Positions 50,411 through 59,657 of a stretch of DNA of 64,000 nucleotides are shown here, piece by piece. The stretch spans positions 62,001-126,000 of the forward strand of contig NZ_CP020083.1 in NCBI RefSeq assembly GCF_003431825.1, given 5' to 3'. Position numbers and translations under genes: made by a program. The notes beneath the pieces were generated by a model, which searched no databases, was not told where the DNA came from, and saw nothing but the letters and a program-made list of their open reading frames with translations. Each line of letters begins with the position of its first letter. Position 1 is the first letter of the stretch. This DNA is from Blastomonas fulva. GTDB lineage: Bacteria > Pseudomonadota > Alphaproteobacteria > Sphingomonadales > Sphingomonadaceae.

Positions 50411-51820
50411 TCAGCCCGCCCTCGGCAATCGCAGCCGCACCAGCAGGCCGCCCAGATCCTCGCTTTCGTCGAGCTCGACCAGCCCGCCATAGATCTCCGC
50501 GACATCGCGCACGATCGCCAGGCCAAGGCCCGTGCCCGGCTTGCCGGTATCCAGCCGCGCGCCGCGATCGAAGATGCGGGTGCGTTCGATTTCGGGGATT
50601 CCGGTGCCGTCATCCTCGATCCAGATATCGACCAGCTTCGGGTCCGCGGACCCCTTGGGATCGATGGTGACGAACACGCTGCCGCCGCCATATTTGCCCG
50701 CATTCTCGACCAGATTGCCCAGCATTTCCTCAAGGTCCTGCCGTTCGATCGCGACGCTCGCGGTCTTGCTGCCATCCAGGTCGCAGCGGACATGCGGGTA
50801 CAGCCGCACCACCGCGCGCTCGACCGCCTGCGCGCTTTCCCACACATTGGCGCGCGCCAGCGCCTGGCCGCGACGCCCGACAGCGCGTGCTCGCGCAAGG
50901 TGATGATCGACCTGGCGGCGCATCACCGCGGCTTCGCGGATCACGGTATCGGCCAGGTCATCCGCGCGCGCGGTGGCGCTGTTCATGACCACGGTCAGCG
51001 GAGTCTTGAGCGCATGCGCGAGATTGCCCGCATGCCTGCGCGCCTCTTCGGCCTGTTTCTCGTTGTGCTCGAGCAATGCGTTCAATTCCTCGACCATCGG
51101 CATCACCTCGATCGGCATCGGATCGCGCACCCGGTCCATCCGGCCTGTGCGCATCGCCTGGATCGCCTCGCGCACCTTGCGCAGCGGCCAGAGGCCATAG
51201 AGCGTCTGCAAACCGGCAAGGATGATCAGGCCCAGCGCCAGCAGCGCAAAGCTGTAGGTCAGCGTCTGGCGCAGCTGGCGGATTTGCAGGTCCATCGCGT
51301 CACGCGACTGTGCGACCATGAAGCGCCAGCGGACCTTGGATCCGGGCAGATAAATCGATTGTTCGATGATCCGCAGCTCGTCGTCGGAAAACTGGTCGCT
51401 GTTGTAGATATGCGGCTGCGCGTCGCTGTGGTCAGTCTCGATCCTGAGCGCGCGGTCCCACAAGGAGCGCGAGGTGAAATCGGAATGGCCCGCGCCGCTG
51501 ATCTGCCAGTAGAGGCCGCTGTTGGGCTCCAGAAACCTCTGATCGCCCAGCGGCCGGTTGAAGAACACCTCGCCATCGGGGCCGATTTCCGCCGAGGATA
51601 TCATTGCGGTCAGCACATATTCGAGCTGATCGTCGAAGCTGGTGGTGACGGTGTTGGTGAGGATGCGGTCGAGCGCCAGCCCGCCGCCCAGCAGCAGCAC
51701 GAAGATCCACGCCGCAGCGATGCCGATCATCCGGCGGCTGAGCGAGCCGGTATTGGGCAGCGGCGGAGCAGGCGCGACAGACCCGCCCGTCAGCGTCTGG
51801 TCGAGATCAGCCGCCGGCAC
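50411..51820 (-). CDS. Sensor histidine kinase (PhoQ-like layout)
   Basis: 469 residues. TM1 at about 32-52 is followed by a periplasmic domain (about 55-185), TM2 near 188-207, and a HAMP-like linker. The H-box NLAHALKTPLTVV, N-box LVENAGKYGGG, D-box IEDDGTGIP and the GTGLGLAIV segment are intact. The H-box form is that of PhoQ-like kinases. The signal is unknown. It overlaps the response regulator gene by 14 bases. Confidence 0.94.
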   Translation of the reverse strand: MPAADLDQTLTGGSVAPAPPLPNTGSLSRRMIGIAAAWIFVLLLGGGLALDRILTNTVTTSFDDQLEYVLTAMISSAEIGPDGEVFFNRPLGDQRFLEPNSGLYWQISGAGHSDFTSRSLWDRALRIETDHSDAQPHIYNSDQFSDDELRIIEQSIYLPGSKVRWRFMVAQSRDAMDLQIRQLRQTLTYSFALLALGLIILAGLQTLYGLWPLRKVREAIQAMRTGRMDRVRDPMPIEVMPMVEELNALLEHNEKQAEEARRHAGNLAHALKTPLTVVMNSATARADDLADTVIREAAVMRRQVDHHLARARAVGRRGQALARANVWESAQAVERAVVRLYPHVRCDLDGSKTASVAIERQDLEEMLGNLVENAGKYGGGSVFVTIDPKGSADPKLVDIWIEDDGTGIPEIERTRIFDRGARLDTGKPGTGLGLAIVRDVAEIYGGLVELDESEDLGGLLVRLRLPRAG

Positions 51821-52484
51821 GCTCTGCCGGGTCTTCGAGGCTGTAGCCGAGCCCGCGGATCGTGGTGATCACGTCCGAGCCCAGCTTCTTGCGGATGCGC
51901 GTCACGAACACCTCGATGGTATTCGAATCGCGGTCGAAATCCTGGTCGTAAATATGCTCGATCAGCTCGGTGCGGCTGATGACCTTGCCCTTGTGGTGCA
52001 GCAGGTACGACAGCAATTTGTATTCCTGCGCGGTCAGCTTCACCGGCTCGCCATTCAGCGAAACCTTGCCCGAGCGCGTGTCGAGCCGGACATCGCCCGC
52101 GATCAGCTCGCTCGAGGCGTTGCCCGAGGCACGCCGGATGAGTGCACGCAGCCGCGCGATCAGCTCTTCGGTCTGGAACGGCTTGGCAAGATAATCGTCC
52201 GCGCCCGCATCGAGCCCGGCGACCTTGTCGGACCAGCTGTCGCGCGCGGTCAGCACCAGCACCGGGAAGGTGCGTCCTTCCTTGCGCCACATGCCCAGCA
52301 CGGTCAGCCCGTCGATCTCGGGAAGACCAAGGTCAAGGATCACCGCGTCATAATCCTCGGTCGAGCCCATGAAATGGCCGTCCTCGCCATCCACCGACAG
52401 GTCGACTGCATAGCCGGTGGCCTCGAGCGTGGACTTGAGCTGTTTGCCAAGGGTGGGTTCATCCTCGACGATCAGAACGCGCAT
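51807..52484 (-). CDS. OmpR/PhoP-family response regulator
   Basis: 225 residues. The receiver domain has DEPTLG acidic residues, phosphoacceptor Asp in LDLGLPEIDG, and Lys in LAKPF. A winged-helix output domain has LTAQEYKLLSYLLHHKGKV and SNTIEVFVTRIRKKLG. It regulates transcription in concert with the kinase encoded immediately downstream. Confidence 0.95.
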   Translation of the reverse strand: MRVLIVEDEPTLGKQLKSTLEATGYAVDLSVDGEDGHFMGSTEDYDAVILDLGLPEIDGLTVLGMWRKEGRTFPVLVLTARDSWSDKVAGLDAGADDYLAKPFQTEELIARLRALIRRASGNASSELIAGDVRLDTRSGKVSLNGEPVKLTAQEYKLLSYLLHHKGKVISRTELIEHIYDQDFDRDSNTIEVFVTRIRKKLGSDVITTIRGLGYSLEDPAERAGG

Positions 52485-52609
52485 GGGCTACTCCTGCAAA
52501 TGGATTTGGGAAGCGGCATGGCGGATGCCGTCGCTTGCCTGAATGGGTGCATATTGGCCAAAAAGGGAGTGGTGACAAGGCTGGCGGCTGCAGCAAAGGC
52601 CCAAATGGT

Positions 52610-52930
52610 TCAGCCGGTCTGGCGCAATATCGCCCCCGTACGCGCATCAACATCGACGAAGATGACGCGGCCGCTGTCTAGGAACTTGAGCCGATAGACC
52701 TGCGAGCCGGCGTCATATTCGGGGCCGAGATACTGCATTCCGCGCATCTTGGGGAGAATGCGCCCCTCGATCTCGCGCAGCGATTTCACCTGGCCTGCCA
52801 TGAACTGTTCGCGCGCCTCGCTCTGTTCGCCGCGGCGCTTGCCGTCGAGCGCGTCGGCATGCGGCGCGCCCGTCACCATCAGGGCAGCGCCCAGAGCGAG
52901 AGCAGGCAAGGAGAGAGAGAACAGTTTCAT
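52610..52930 (-). CDS. Exported PepSY-like protein
   Basis: 106 residues. A signal peptide (LSLPALALGAALMVTGAPHADA) is followed by a PepSY-like domain with VKSLREIEGRILPKMRG and VYRLKFLDSGRVIFVDVDARTG. PepSY domains often act as periplasmic modulators of peptidases or sensor kinases. It lies 125 bases upstream of the response regulator on the same strand, in the common PepSY-regulator-kinase arrangement. Confidence 0.88.
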   Translation of the reverse strand: MKLFSLSLPALALGAALMVTGAPHADALDGKRRGEQSEAREQFMAGQVKSLREIEGRILPKMRGMQYLGPEYDAGSQVYRLKFLDSGRVIFVDVDARTGAILRQTG

Positions 52931-53017
52931 GCTGACCGCATTACCCCCCGATCATTGAATAACCGCTGAATAGCGCGCTAACCGCTTCTTCAGCCTTTGG
53001 CCAGAGCCGCGCGTGGG

Positions 53018-53746
53018 TCAACGCGTCATCTGATAAGTTGCGTTGACCGTCACGCTGGTGCCCACCTGACCGCCCTCGATCGGCGGGGCGGCGGCGACCG
53101 ACTGCATTGTGGTGCGCTTCATGTCCATCATCCCCATCGGCGAGGCGTTGGAGATCGCTTCGGACACTGCGAGCAGCTGCACCCCGGTGAAGCCGGTGCG
53201 GCGCGCATAGTCCATCGCCTGGGCTTCTGCCCGCTTCATCGCCTTGTCGCGTGCCTCGCGCTGCGCGGTGCTGTCGTCATCGATGCTGAAGCTGGGGCCC
53301 GACAGGTTGTTGGCACCCTGCGACACGACCGAATCCAGGATCGATCCCAGCTTGTCGATCTGGCGGACTTTCACAGTGACCGTGTTGCTGACCTGATAGC
53401 CGATGAAGCGCGGCTGGCGGCCATCGTTGCCATATTCATAATCCATGGCGAGGTTGATGCCCGATGTCTGGATGTCCTCGCGCTTGATGCCCAGCGCGAC
53501 GATCTGCTTGATCACCTTGTCCATGTCGGCGGAGTTCTGGCGAAGCGCGGCAGACGCGGTCGGGGCCTTGCTGGTCACGCCGGTGCTGAACGTCGCGGTG
53601 TCGGGGGCACCCAGCACCGTCTCGGTGATGCTGAGCTCGACCACGGGCGCGCCGGCGCTGGGGGTGACATCCACAGCGGCAATCGCAGGGGTTGCGGCGG
53701 CAGCAAGGAAGGCCAGCGGCAGGGCACGAGCGACGGTCTTGATCAT
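53018..53746 (-). CDS. SIMPL-domain (DUF541) exported protein
   Basis: 242 residues. A signal peptide (ALPLAFLAAAATPAIAA) precedes a SIMPL domain. SITETVLGAPDTATFSTGV, ALGIKREDIQTSGINL and YQVSNTVTVKVRQIDKLG are typical. The family is periplasmic, with links to oxidative stress but no firm biochemical role. I chose the ATG at 53746; two upstream starts are possible. It is separate from the PepSY gene. Confidence 0.9.
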   Translation of the reverse strand: MIKTVARALPLAFLAAAATPAIAAVDVTPSAGAPVVELSITETVLGAPDTATFSTGVTSKAPTASAALRQNSADMDKVIKQIVALGIKREDIQTSGINLAMDYEYGNDGRQPRFIGYQVSNTVTVKVRQIDKLGSILDSVVSQGANNLSGPSFSIDDDSTAQREARDKAMKRAEAQAMDYARRTGFTGVQLLAVSEAISNASPMGMMDMKRTTMQSVAAAPPIEGGQVGTSVTVNATYQMTR

Positions 53747-53882
53747 GAGCGGGGTCTCCAGAAGATTGAACGACATCGGTTTTTCCGGCAACCGCCGGAT
53801 GAAAGGGTGTCAATGCGCCTGCGTACGTGTCAATCGACTGAACGGATCCGTCAGACGCGCGCAAGCCTTGTAAACATCTCTG

Positions 53883-54734
53883 TCACCCCGTGCCGCGGGC
53901 ATGATCGATGTACGCCTTGCGCAGCGCCATCGTCTCCATGCCGGGGCGGCCATCGCCTATGCTGAGCCCATCGATCTCGACCACCGGCATCACGAACAGC
54001 GACGCCGATGTGACAAAGGCCTCCGCCGCACCCTGCGCCTCGGCGATGGTGAAGGGCCGCTCTTCCACCGTGATCCCGCTTTGCCGCGCAATGTCGATCA
54101 AGCTGAGGCGAGTCACGCCGGGCAGGATGTGATGCCCCAGATCGCGCGTGACCAGATGGCCGTTGCGGGTGATGATGCATGCGTTCTGCGAAGTGCCTTC
54201 GGTGATCACATCGCCCTCGACCAGCCAGACGTCATCCACCCCCGCCGCCCTGGCCTCCATCTTCATCATGCTGGCATAGAGCAGCTGCACCGTCTTGATA
54301 TCGCGCCGGCCCCAGCGCCGGTCCGGCCGGGTAAGGATCCGCATGCCGCGCTGCGCCATCGGATTGTCGACCAAGGCGCGGGCCTGGGTGAAGGCGAACA
54401 CCGTGGGCGGAGTGCCGGGCGCGGGGAACAGGAAGTCGCGGTCCGCCGCCCCGCGGCTCACCTGCAGATAGATCGTCCCCTCGGTCAGATCGTTGCGCGC
54501 GATCAGCGTAGCCAGAACGCCTGCCCAGTCGGTCGCAGCAGCATCGTGCGCGATGGTCATCTCGGCGAGCGACCGCTCCAGCCGGGCCATATGCGCTGCA
54601 TGGTCGATGATCCGCCCGGCCAGCACCGAGAACACCTCGTATACCGCATCGGCAAACAGCAGCCCGCGATCGAAGATCGAAACATGCGCCGCGTCTTCCG
54701 CGACGAAATCCCCATTCAGATACACTGTGCGCAC
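53883..54734 (-). CDS. dat: D-amino acid aminotransferase (PLP fold type IV)
   Basis: 283 residues. DRGLLFADAVYEVFSV, the PLP-binding Lys in RRDIKTVQLLYASM and TEGTSQNACII match D-amino acid (D-alanine) transaminases more than branched-chain ones. It converts D-Ala and 2-oxoglutarate to pyruvate and D-Glu. It could serve peptidoglycan supply or D-amino acid use. Fold-IV substrate calls from sequence are uncertain. Confidence 0.88.
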   Translation of the reverse strand: MRTVYLNGDFVAEDAAHVSIFDRGLLFADAVYEVFSVLAGRIIDHAAHMARLERSLAEMTIAHDAAATDWAGVLATLIARNDLTEGTIYLQVSRGAADRDFLFPAPGTPPTVFAFTQARALVDNPMAQRGMRILTRPDRRWGRRDIKTVQLLYASMMKMEARAAGVDDVWLVEGDVITEGTSQNACIITRNGHLVTRDLGHHILPGVTRLSLIDIARQSGITVEERPFTIAEAQGAAEAFVTSASLFVMPVVEIDGLSIGDGRPGMETMALRKAYIDHARGTG

Positions 54735-54854
54735 GGCCGACCCTTTCTGGCGTATTTGTTCCGTCTTGCGATGAGCGCGAGCGGCGGGTCAAGACGGATG
54801 TTGCAGATTGGCCGGGGATTGCGCCGCGCAGCGCCCGCGCCTAAGTGCCTGCGC

Positions 54855-56675
54855 ATGTCCACACCCCCCGTCCTATCCTATGAAGACCTTGGCCTGATCC
54901 AGGGCACCGGCTGGCTGTTCCGCGATATCAACCTGCATGTCGGCCCGCGCGACCGGCTGGCGCTGATCGGGCGCAACGGTGCAGGCAAGACCACGATGCT
55001 GCGACTGATCGCGGGCGATATCGAGGCGGATCGCGGACGGCGCACCATCCAGCCGGGAATCCGCTGCGTGATGCTGGCGCAGGACCCCGACTTCAAGGGG
55101 TTCGCCACGCTGAACGACTGGGCGCTCGCCGGAGACGATGCTCCGCCCGCGCACGAGGTCGCCGCGATCGCCGACCAGATCGGCATCGATCTGTCGCGCG
55201 AGGCAGCGACCGCCAGCGGTGGCGAGCGCAGGCGCGCCGCGATCTGCCGCGCGCTCGCAAGCGAGCCCGATGTGCTGCTGCTCGACGAGCCGACCAACCA
55301 TCTCGACCTTGCCGCGATAGACTGGCTGGAAAGCTGGCTCGGGCGCTTCAACGGCGCGTTCGTGGTGATCAGCCATGACCGCACATTCCTAGAACGGCTA
55401 ACGAAGCAAACCCTGTGGCTCGATCGCGGCAATCTGCGACGCCAGGAGATCGGCTTTGGCGGATACGAGGCGTGGATGGAGCAGGTTTATGCCGAGGAGG
55501 CCCGCGCCGCCGACAAGATGGACGCCAAGCTCAAGATCGAGGCGCACTGGCTCGAGCGCGGGGTCACCGCCAGGCGCAAGCGCAACCAGGGGCGGCTCGC
55601 CAAGCTTTGGGAAATGCGCGCAGCCCGCGCCGCGATGCTGGGGCCGCAGGGCACCGCCAAGCTGAAAGCCGTGAGCGACGACAGCAAGACCAAGTCGGTG
55701 ATCGTCGCCGACCGGGTGTTCAAGACGTTCGGCGAAGGTGAAGACGCGCGCACGATCATCAAGGACTTTTCGCTCAGGGTGCAGCGTGGCGACCGCATCG
55801 GCATCGTCGGCGCGAACGGCGCGGGCAAGACCACATTGATCCGCCTGCTCACCGGCGAGCTCGCGCCCGACAGCGGCACGATCACCCTCGCCAAGACATT
55901 GGACGGCGTGATCATCGACCAGCAGCGCAAATTGATGTCGCCCGAAAAGCGCGTGCGCGACGTGCTCGCCGAGGGCGGAGACTGGATCGACGTGCGCGGG
56001 GTGCGCAAGCACATCCAGGGCTATCTGAAAGAGTTCCTGTTCGATCCGGGACTGGTCGAGGCGCGCGTCGGCACCTTGTCGGGCGGCGAACGCTCGCGGC
56101 TGCTGCTGGCGCGCGAGTTCGCCCGCGCCTCCAACCTGCTGGTGCTCGATGAGCCGACCAACGATCTCGATCTCGAAACGCTCGACCTGCTGCAGGAGGT
56201 CATCGCCGATTATGACGGCACGGTGCTGATCGTCAGCCATGACCGCGACTTTCTAGACCGCACCGTCACCGTGACGCTCGGGCTTGACGGCTCGGGCGTG
56301 GTCGATGTCGTTGCGGGCGGCTATGCCGACTGGGAAGCCAAGCGCAAGCAGCGCACCGCCGACTGGGTCAAGTCGAACCGCAGCAAGGCCGAGGCCGCCG
56401 CCGCGGCAGCTGCCGCGATCCCCAAGCCGGTCTCGCAGAAGGTCAAATTGAGCTACAAGGACCAGCGCGATTACGACACTCTGCCCGAAAGGATCGAGGC
56501 CATCGAGGCGGCCATCGCGCGCGATGAGGCCGCGCTCTCCGACCCGGAGTTGTATACCCGCGATCCCGCCAAGTTCGCCGCGCTGACCAGGGCGATCGAG
56601 AAGGCCCGCGAAGAGAAGGACGCCGCCGAAATGCGCTGGCTGGATCTGGCCGAGCAGGTCGAGGCGATGGGGTAA
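54855..56675 (+). CDS. uup: ABC-F family ATPase (Uup-like)
   Basis: 606 residues with two ABC domains and no transmembrane helices. The first has GRNGAGKTTMLRL and ASGGERRRAAICRAL; the second has GANGAGKTTLIRL, LSGGERSRLLLAREF and DEPTNDLD. A C-terminal coiled coil of about 90 residues (KLSYKDQRDYDTLPERIEAI) marks the Uup subgroup. ABC-F proteins act on ribosomes; Uup is tied to ribosome or transposon-excision phenotypes in E. coli. The open frame upstream is antisense to dat and not coding. Confidence 0.92.
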   Translation: MSTPPVLSYEDLGLIQGTGWLFRDINLHVGPRDRLALIGRNGAGKTTMLRLIAGDIEADRGRRTIQPGIRCVMLAQDPDFKGFATLNDWALAGDDAPPAHEVAAIADQIGIDLSREAATASGGERRRAAICRALASEPDVLLLDEPTNHLDLAAIDWLESWLGRFNGAFVVISHDRTFLERLTKQTLWLDRGNLRRQEIGFGGYEAWMEQVYAEEARAADKMDAKLKIEAHWLERGVTARRKRNQGRLAKLWEMRAARAAMLGPQGTAKLKAVSDDSKTKSVIVADRVFKTFGEGEDARTIIKDFSLRVQRGDRIGIVGANGAGKTTLIRLLTGELAPDSGTITLAKTLDGVIIDQQRKLMSPEKRVRDVLAEGGDWIDVRGVRKHIQGYLKEFLFDPGLVEARVGTLSGGERSRLLLAREFARASNLLVLDEPTNDLDLETLDLLQEVIADYDGTVLIVSHDRDFLDRTVTVTLGLDGSGVVDVVAGGYADWEAKRKQRTADWVKSNRSKAEAAAAAAAAIPKPVSQKVKLSYKDQRDYDTLPERIEAIEAAIARDEAALSDPELYTRDPAKFAALTRAIEKAREEKDAAEMRWLDLAEQVEAMG

Positions 56676-56740
56676 CGCCACCGACTGTCGCTCCGGTCCC
56701 TACCCGGTCCCCTGCGAAGGCAGGGGACTGAGCTAGTCTC

Positions 56741-57271
56741 TCAAGGCAGCCGATAGAAATCCGCCAGCCGGTCGAGCGCCATGCGCAGCACCAGGCGGCC
56801 GGAGCGCACCGGCCAGCCCAGCGCCTTTTCGGCCACCGGCATCGCCTCGCCCGAGCAGATAACCCGCCAGGCGATGTCATTCAGGTCGCGGCCCAGCGCG
56901 GTGATTGCCGCATCGAAACGCTGGCGCGCCGCCGCCTGGCGTTCGGTCGGCTCGAGATGGTCGTCGCTGCCGCGATAGCCGCCGGATCGCGGTGCGGCGT
57001 CCCAGCGCATGGTGATAGACGGGGCCAGGTTCGCCCGCTCCCAATCGGCGCGCAGTTTCTCGCCTGCCTCGAACTGCCGCTCGTCGATCAGCCCGCGCGC
57101 GAGCAGCCAGCCCAACGGCGATTCAGCCAGGTTCACCGTCACCGATCGCGCAGGCCGCGCGCTTCGGTTTGCGCGCGCCACCGTCTCGCCCTCGATCGCG
57201 CGCTCCGTCAACAACCGCCCGGCCACCTGCCGGACAGCACCAAACCCTTCAGCCTTTGCCATCACCACCAT
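56741..57271 (-). CDS. DUF6456-domain protein, unknown function
   Basis: About 176 residues from the ATG at 57271. An SPLGWLLARGLIDERQFEAGEKLRADW segment (split in the full domain), SITMRWDAAPRSG, and a C-terminal GWPVRSGRLVLRMALDRLADF match the DUF6456 pattern found in alphaproteobacteria. The frame is open to 57340, but the extra N-terminus overlaps inverted repeats that look regulatory. It faces away from an XRE regulator, which suggests shared control. A DNA- or replication-related role is conceivable but unproven. Confidence 0.78.
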   Translation of the reverse strand: MVVMAKAEGFGAVRQVAGRLLTERAIEGETVARANRSARPARSVTVNLAESPLGWLLARGLIDERQFEAGEKLRADWERANLAPSITMRWDAAPRSGGYRGSDDHLEPTERQAAARQRFDAAITALGRDLNDIAWRVICSGEAMPVAEKALGWPVRSGRLVLRMALDRLADFYRLP

Positions 57272-57273
57272 CC

Positions 57274-57343
57274 ATATCGGTTCGTTTGTGCCGATATCGT
57301 CTTGCCATGGCGGTTGGATTGTAGGAAAGTTGTTTTCCAATCC
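57274..57343. promoter_or_regulatory. Divergent regulatory region with two inverted repeats
   Basis: ATATCGG (57274-57280) and CCGATAT (57291-57297) form perfect 7-base arms with a 10-base gap. GGATT-GGAAA (57316-57328) and TTTCC-AATCC (57334-57343) form a second, slightly asymmetric pair. Both sit between the divergent DUF6456 and XRE genes, as expected for operators of an autoregulating XRE protein. Confidence 0.45.
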
Positions 57344-57361
57344 GGTTCGAGAGGATGCTCC

Positions 57362-57925
57362 ATGATCAACCGTATCCGCGATGTCCGCCGTGCCCGCCGC
57401 ATGACGCTGGACGATGTCGCCCGGCGCTGCGATCCGCCGACCACCGCGCAGACCATCGGGCGGCTGGAGACCGGGACGCGCACCCTGTCGCTCGACTGGC
57501 TCAACCGCATCGCCGCAGCGCTCGAGGTCGACAGCAGCGCGCTGGTGAGCACCGAAACCACCGCCGAGCTGGCGGTCGTCGCGCTGCTCGGAGCCGATGG
57601 CGCGCAGGCGCTCAGCCGCCCGGAAACCGCCGTTCCGCCGATCCCGAACGACCAGATGGTGGCGATGCGGGTGATCGGCAGCTTGGGCGAGTATCGCAGC
57701 GGCGACACGCTGTGGCTGCGGCGGATCGATGCAGACGGCATCGCCTCGGCTCTCAACTGCGACGTATTGGTGCCCCGCCCCGCCGGTCGCTTCGTCTTCG
57801 GCCGACTGATCGCGCGCGATGGCGAGCGTATCCAGATTCTGCCGCCGGGCGCAGGCTCCCGCCAGCAGGTGGTGAGCAATCCGCCGTGGCTGGCCGTGGC
57901 AGAAACGTTAATCCGCGCGCTGTAG
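57362..57925 (+). CDS. XRE-family helix-turn-helix regulator
   Basis: 187 residues. An N-terminal HTH (residues about 3-60) has VRRARRMTLDDVARRCD and TIGRLETGTRTLSLDWLNRIA. The rest (about 60-187) contains DQMVAMRVIGSLGEYRSGD and LRRIDADGIASALNCDVLV. It may bind DNA as a dimer and sense an unknown signal. It starts about 20 bases after an inverted repeat, with an RBS GAGAGGA. The glycosyltransferase follows 13 bases downstream. Confidence 0.88.
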   Translation: MINRIRDVRRARRMTLDDVARRCDPPTTAQTIGRLETGTRTLSLDWLNRIAAALEVDSSALVSTETTAELAVVALLGADGAQALSRPETAVPPIPNDQMVAMRVIGSLGEYRSGDTLWLRRIDADGIASALNCDVLVPRPAGRFVFGRLIARDGERIQILPPGAGSRQQVVSNPPWLAVAETLIRAL

Positions 57926-57938
57926 AAGCAACGGCGAT

Positions 57939-59102
57939 ATGCGCATCTTCACCCTCGCCACGCTGTTTCCCAATGCGGCCCGCCCCAATTTCGGGATATT
58001 CGTCGAGCGCCAGACCGCGGCGCTGGCGGCACGCGCCGGCGTCGAGGTCACGGTGATCAGTCCACAGGCGGTGCCGCCCTGGCCGCTGTCGCGCCATTCG
58101 CGCTACCGCGCGATCGCCGCGCTGCCCGCGCACGAAAGCTGGCACGGGCTGGATGTCCATCGCCCCCGCTTTATGCATGTGCCAGGAATCGGCAGCCACT
58201 GGCAGCCGCAGCTGCTCGCCCGCGCCGTCCTGCCGATGGTGCGCAGGCTGCACCGCGAACAGCCGTTCGATTTGATCGATGCCGAATTCTTCTATCCCGA
58301 TGGCCCCGCCGCGCGCATCATCGCGCAGGAATTGGGCCTGCCCTATTCGGTCAAGGCACGCGGTGCCGACATTCACCATTGGGGCAACGCTGCCAGAACG
58401 CGAGAGGCAGTGGTGCAGGCAGGGCGCGATGCCAATGGTCTGCTTGCGGTATCGGCGGCGCTGAAGGCGGACATGGTCGCGCTGGGCATGCCCGCCGATC
58501 GCATCATGGTGCACTATACCGGCTGCGACCAGCAGCGCTTTGCGCCCCAGGACGGCAGCGCGTTGCGCCAACAGCTGGGCATCACTGGCCAGATGCTGAT
58601 TTCGGTGGGTGCCCTGATCCCGCGCAAGCGCCAGAACCTGATCATCGAAGCGCTGCCGCTCATGCCCGATGCGACGCTGGTTCTGGCTGGCGCGGGCGAA
58701 GCGGAGGCGGAATTCCGCGCGCTTGCCGTGCGGCTGGGGGTCGACAGCCGCGTCACCTTCGCAGGGTCGCTGCCGCATGACGACCTGCCCCGCTGGATCG
58801 CGGCGGCCGACGTGATGGTGCTGCCGTCAAAGTCCGAGGGCCTCGCCAATGCCTGGGTCGAATCGCTCGCCTGCGGGACGCCCATCGTGATCTGCGACGC
58901 CGGCGGCGCGGCAGAGCTGCTCACCGATCCGGTCGCCGGGCTGATCGCAGACGCTCACCCTGCCGCGCTGGCCGATGCCATCGGCCGCGTGCTTGCTGCG
59001 CGTCCGGACCCGGCCGCAGTCCGCGCATGCGTCGCGCGGTTCAGCTGGGACCGCAATGCGGACGAGTTGCACCGTTATTTCGAGAGAATTCTGGCGGCCT
59101 AG
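57939..59102 (+). CDS. GT4-family glycosyltransferase
   Basis: 387 residues, GT-B fold. MRIFTLATLFPNAARPNFGI starts it; VGALIPRKRQNLIIEAL and LPSKSEGLANAWVESLACG contain the conserved donor-binding Glu pair. It probably transfers a hexose from a nucleotide sugar onto a lipid or polysaccharide. No other sugar genes are near, so the product is unknown. It converges with the PilZ gene, the two ends overlapping by four bases. Confidence 0.88.
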   Translation: MRIFTLATLFPNAARPNFGIFVERQTAALAARAGVEVTVISPQAVPPWPLSRHSRYRAIAALPAHESWHGLDVHRPRFMHVPGIGSHWQPQLLARAVLPMVRRLHREQPFDLIDAEFFYPDGPAARIIAQELGLPYSVKARGADIHHWGNAARTREAVVQAGRDANGLLAVSAALKADMVALGMPADRIMVHYTGCDQQRFAPQDGSALRQQLGITGQMLISVGALIPRKRQNLIIEALPLMPDATLVLAGAGEAEAEFRALAVRLGVDSRVTFAGSLPHDDLPRWIAAADVMVLPSKSEGLANAWVESLACGTPIVICDAGGAAELLTDPVAGLIADAHPAALADAIGRVLAARPDPAAVRACVARFSWDRNADELHRYFERILAA

Positions 59103-59446
59103 GGCCGTTTGGCGCGATCGCGCAGCGTGCGGATGATGCGGTTGCAGATCGTCGGGCTCAGCGCCTCGGCAAAATGGCACCCGACCAGCTTGCCTTCGGC
59201 CCACACCACTTCGCCGACGATCGGATCGACGCCATCGATCAGCAGCGTGATCGGCGCGGGCAGCCGAAGCAGATAGTCGGATTCGAACCGGCATCCGGTG
59301 ATCGAAAGGTTGGTGAGCGTGACACCGCAGCGGCGACGCCCCTGCTCGAGCAGGTCGGCGTCGATCTGCACATTGATGCGAATGGCGTAGCGGCGGTCGG
59401 TGGCCGCCTGGCCCACCCCGATCTGCTTGCCCATTGTCGCCGTCAT
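59099..59446 (-). CDS. PilZ-domain protein
   Basis: About 115 residues. The c-di-GMP-binding pattern is DRRYAIR followed by a TLTNLSITGCRF segment (N-x-S-x-x-G). A beta-barrel tail with GEVVWAEGKLVGCHF follows. It probably binds c-di-GMP, linking to signalling of the kind controlled by the HD-GYP protein 20 kb away. The ATG at 59446 is chosen over two upstream starts. Confidence 0.85.
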   Translation of the reverse strand: MTATMGKQIGVGQAATDRRYAIRINVQIDADLLEQGRRRCGVTLTNLSITGCRFESDYLLRLPAPITLLIDGVDPIVGEVVWAEGKLVGCHFAEALSPTICNRIIRTLRDRAKRP

Positions 59447-59583
59447 AACCTGCCCCCGATGAAGCGAAACCCTCGCGTGGTCCACGTCCGGCAGGGGCCG
59501 GAATGTGGCTACGCGATGTTAAGTCTTAACGGCAACACCCTAATCGTTAGTAAATGCGCGGAAAACGGGTGTGAAACGCAAAA

Positions 59584-59615
59584 ACGCCCGGCAACCCCAT
59601 TAGGGTGCCGGGCGT
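59584..59615 (-). terminator. Rho-independent terminator
   Basis: On the minus strand ACGCCCGGCA pairs with TGCCGGGCGT, with an inner CCC-GGGG pairing, and TTTTTG follows. It stands 42 bases downstream of the repetitive lipoprotein gene. Confidence 0.85.
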
Positions 59616-59657
59616 CTTTTAGAGCTTTTGCCTTTTCAGGCGAAGCTGCGCGTCTGC

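Noticed and set aside
57272..57340. 23-residue N-terminal extension of the DUF6456 protein
   Set aside because: The extension coincides with two inverted repeats in the divergent promoter region and has no conserved residues. The start at 57271 is preferred.
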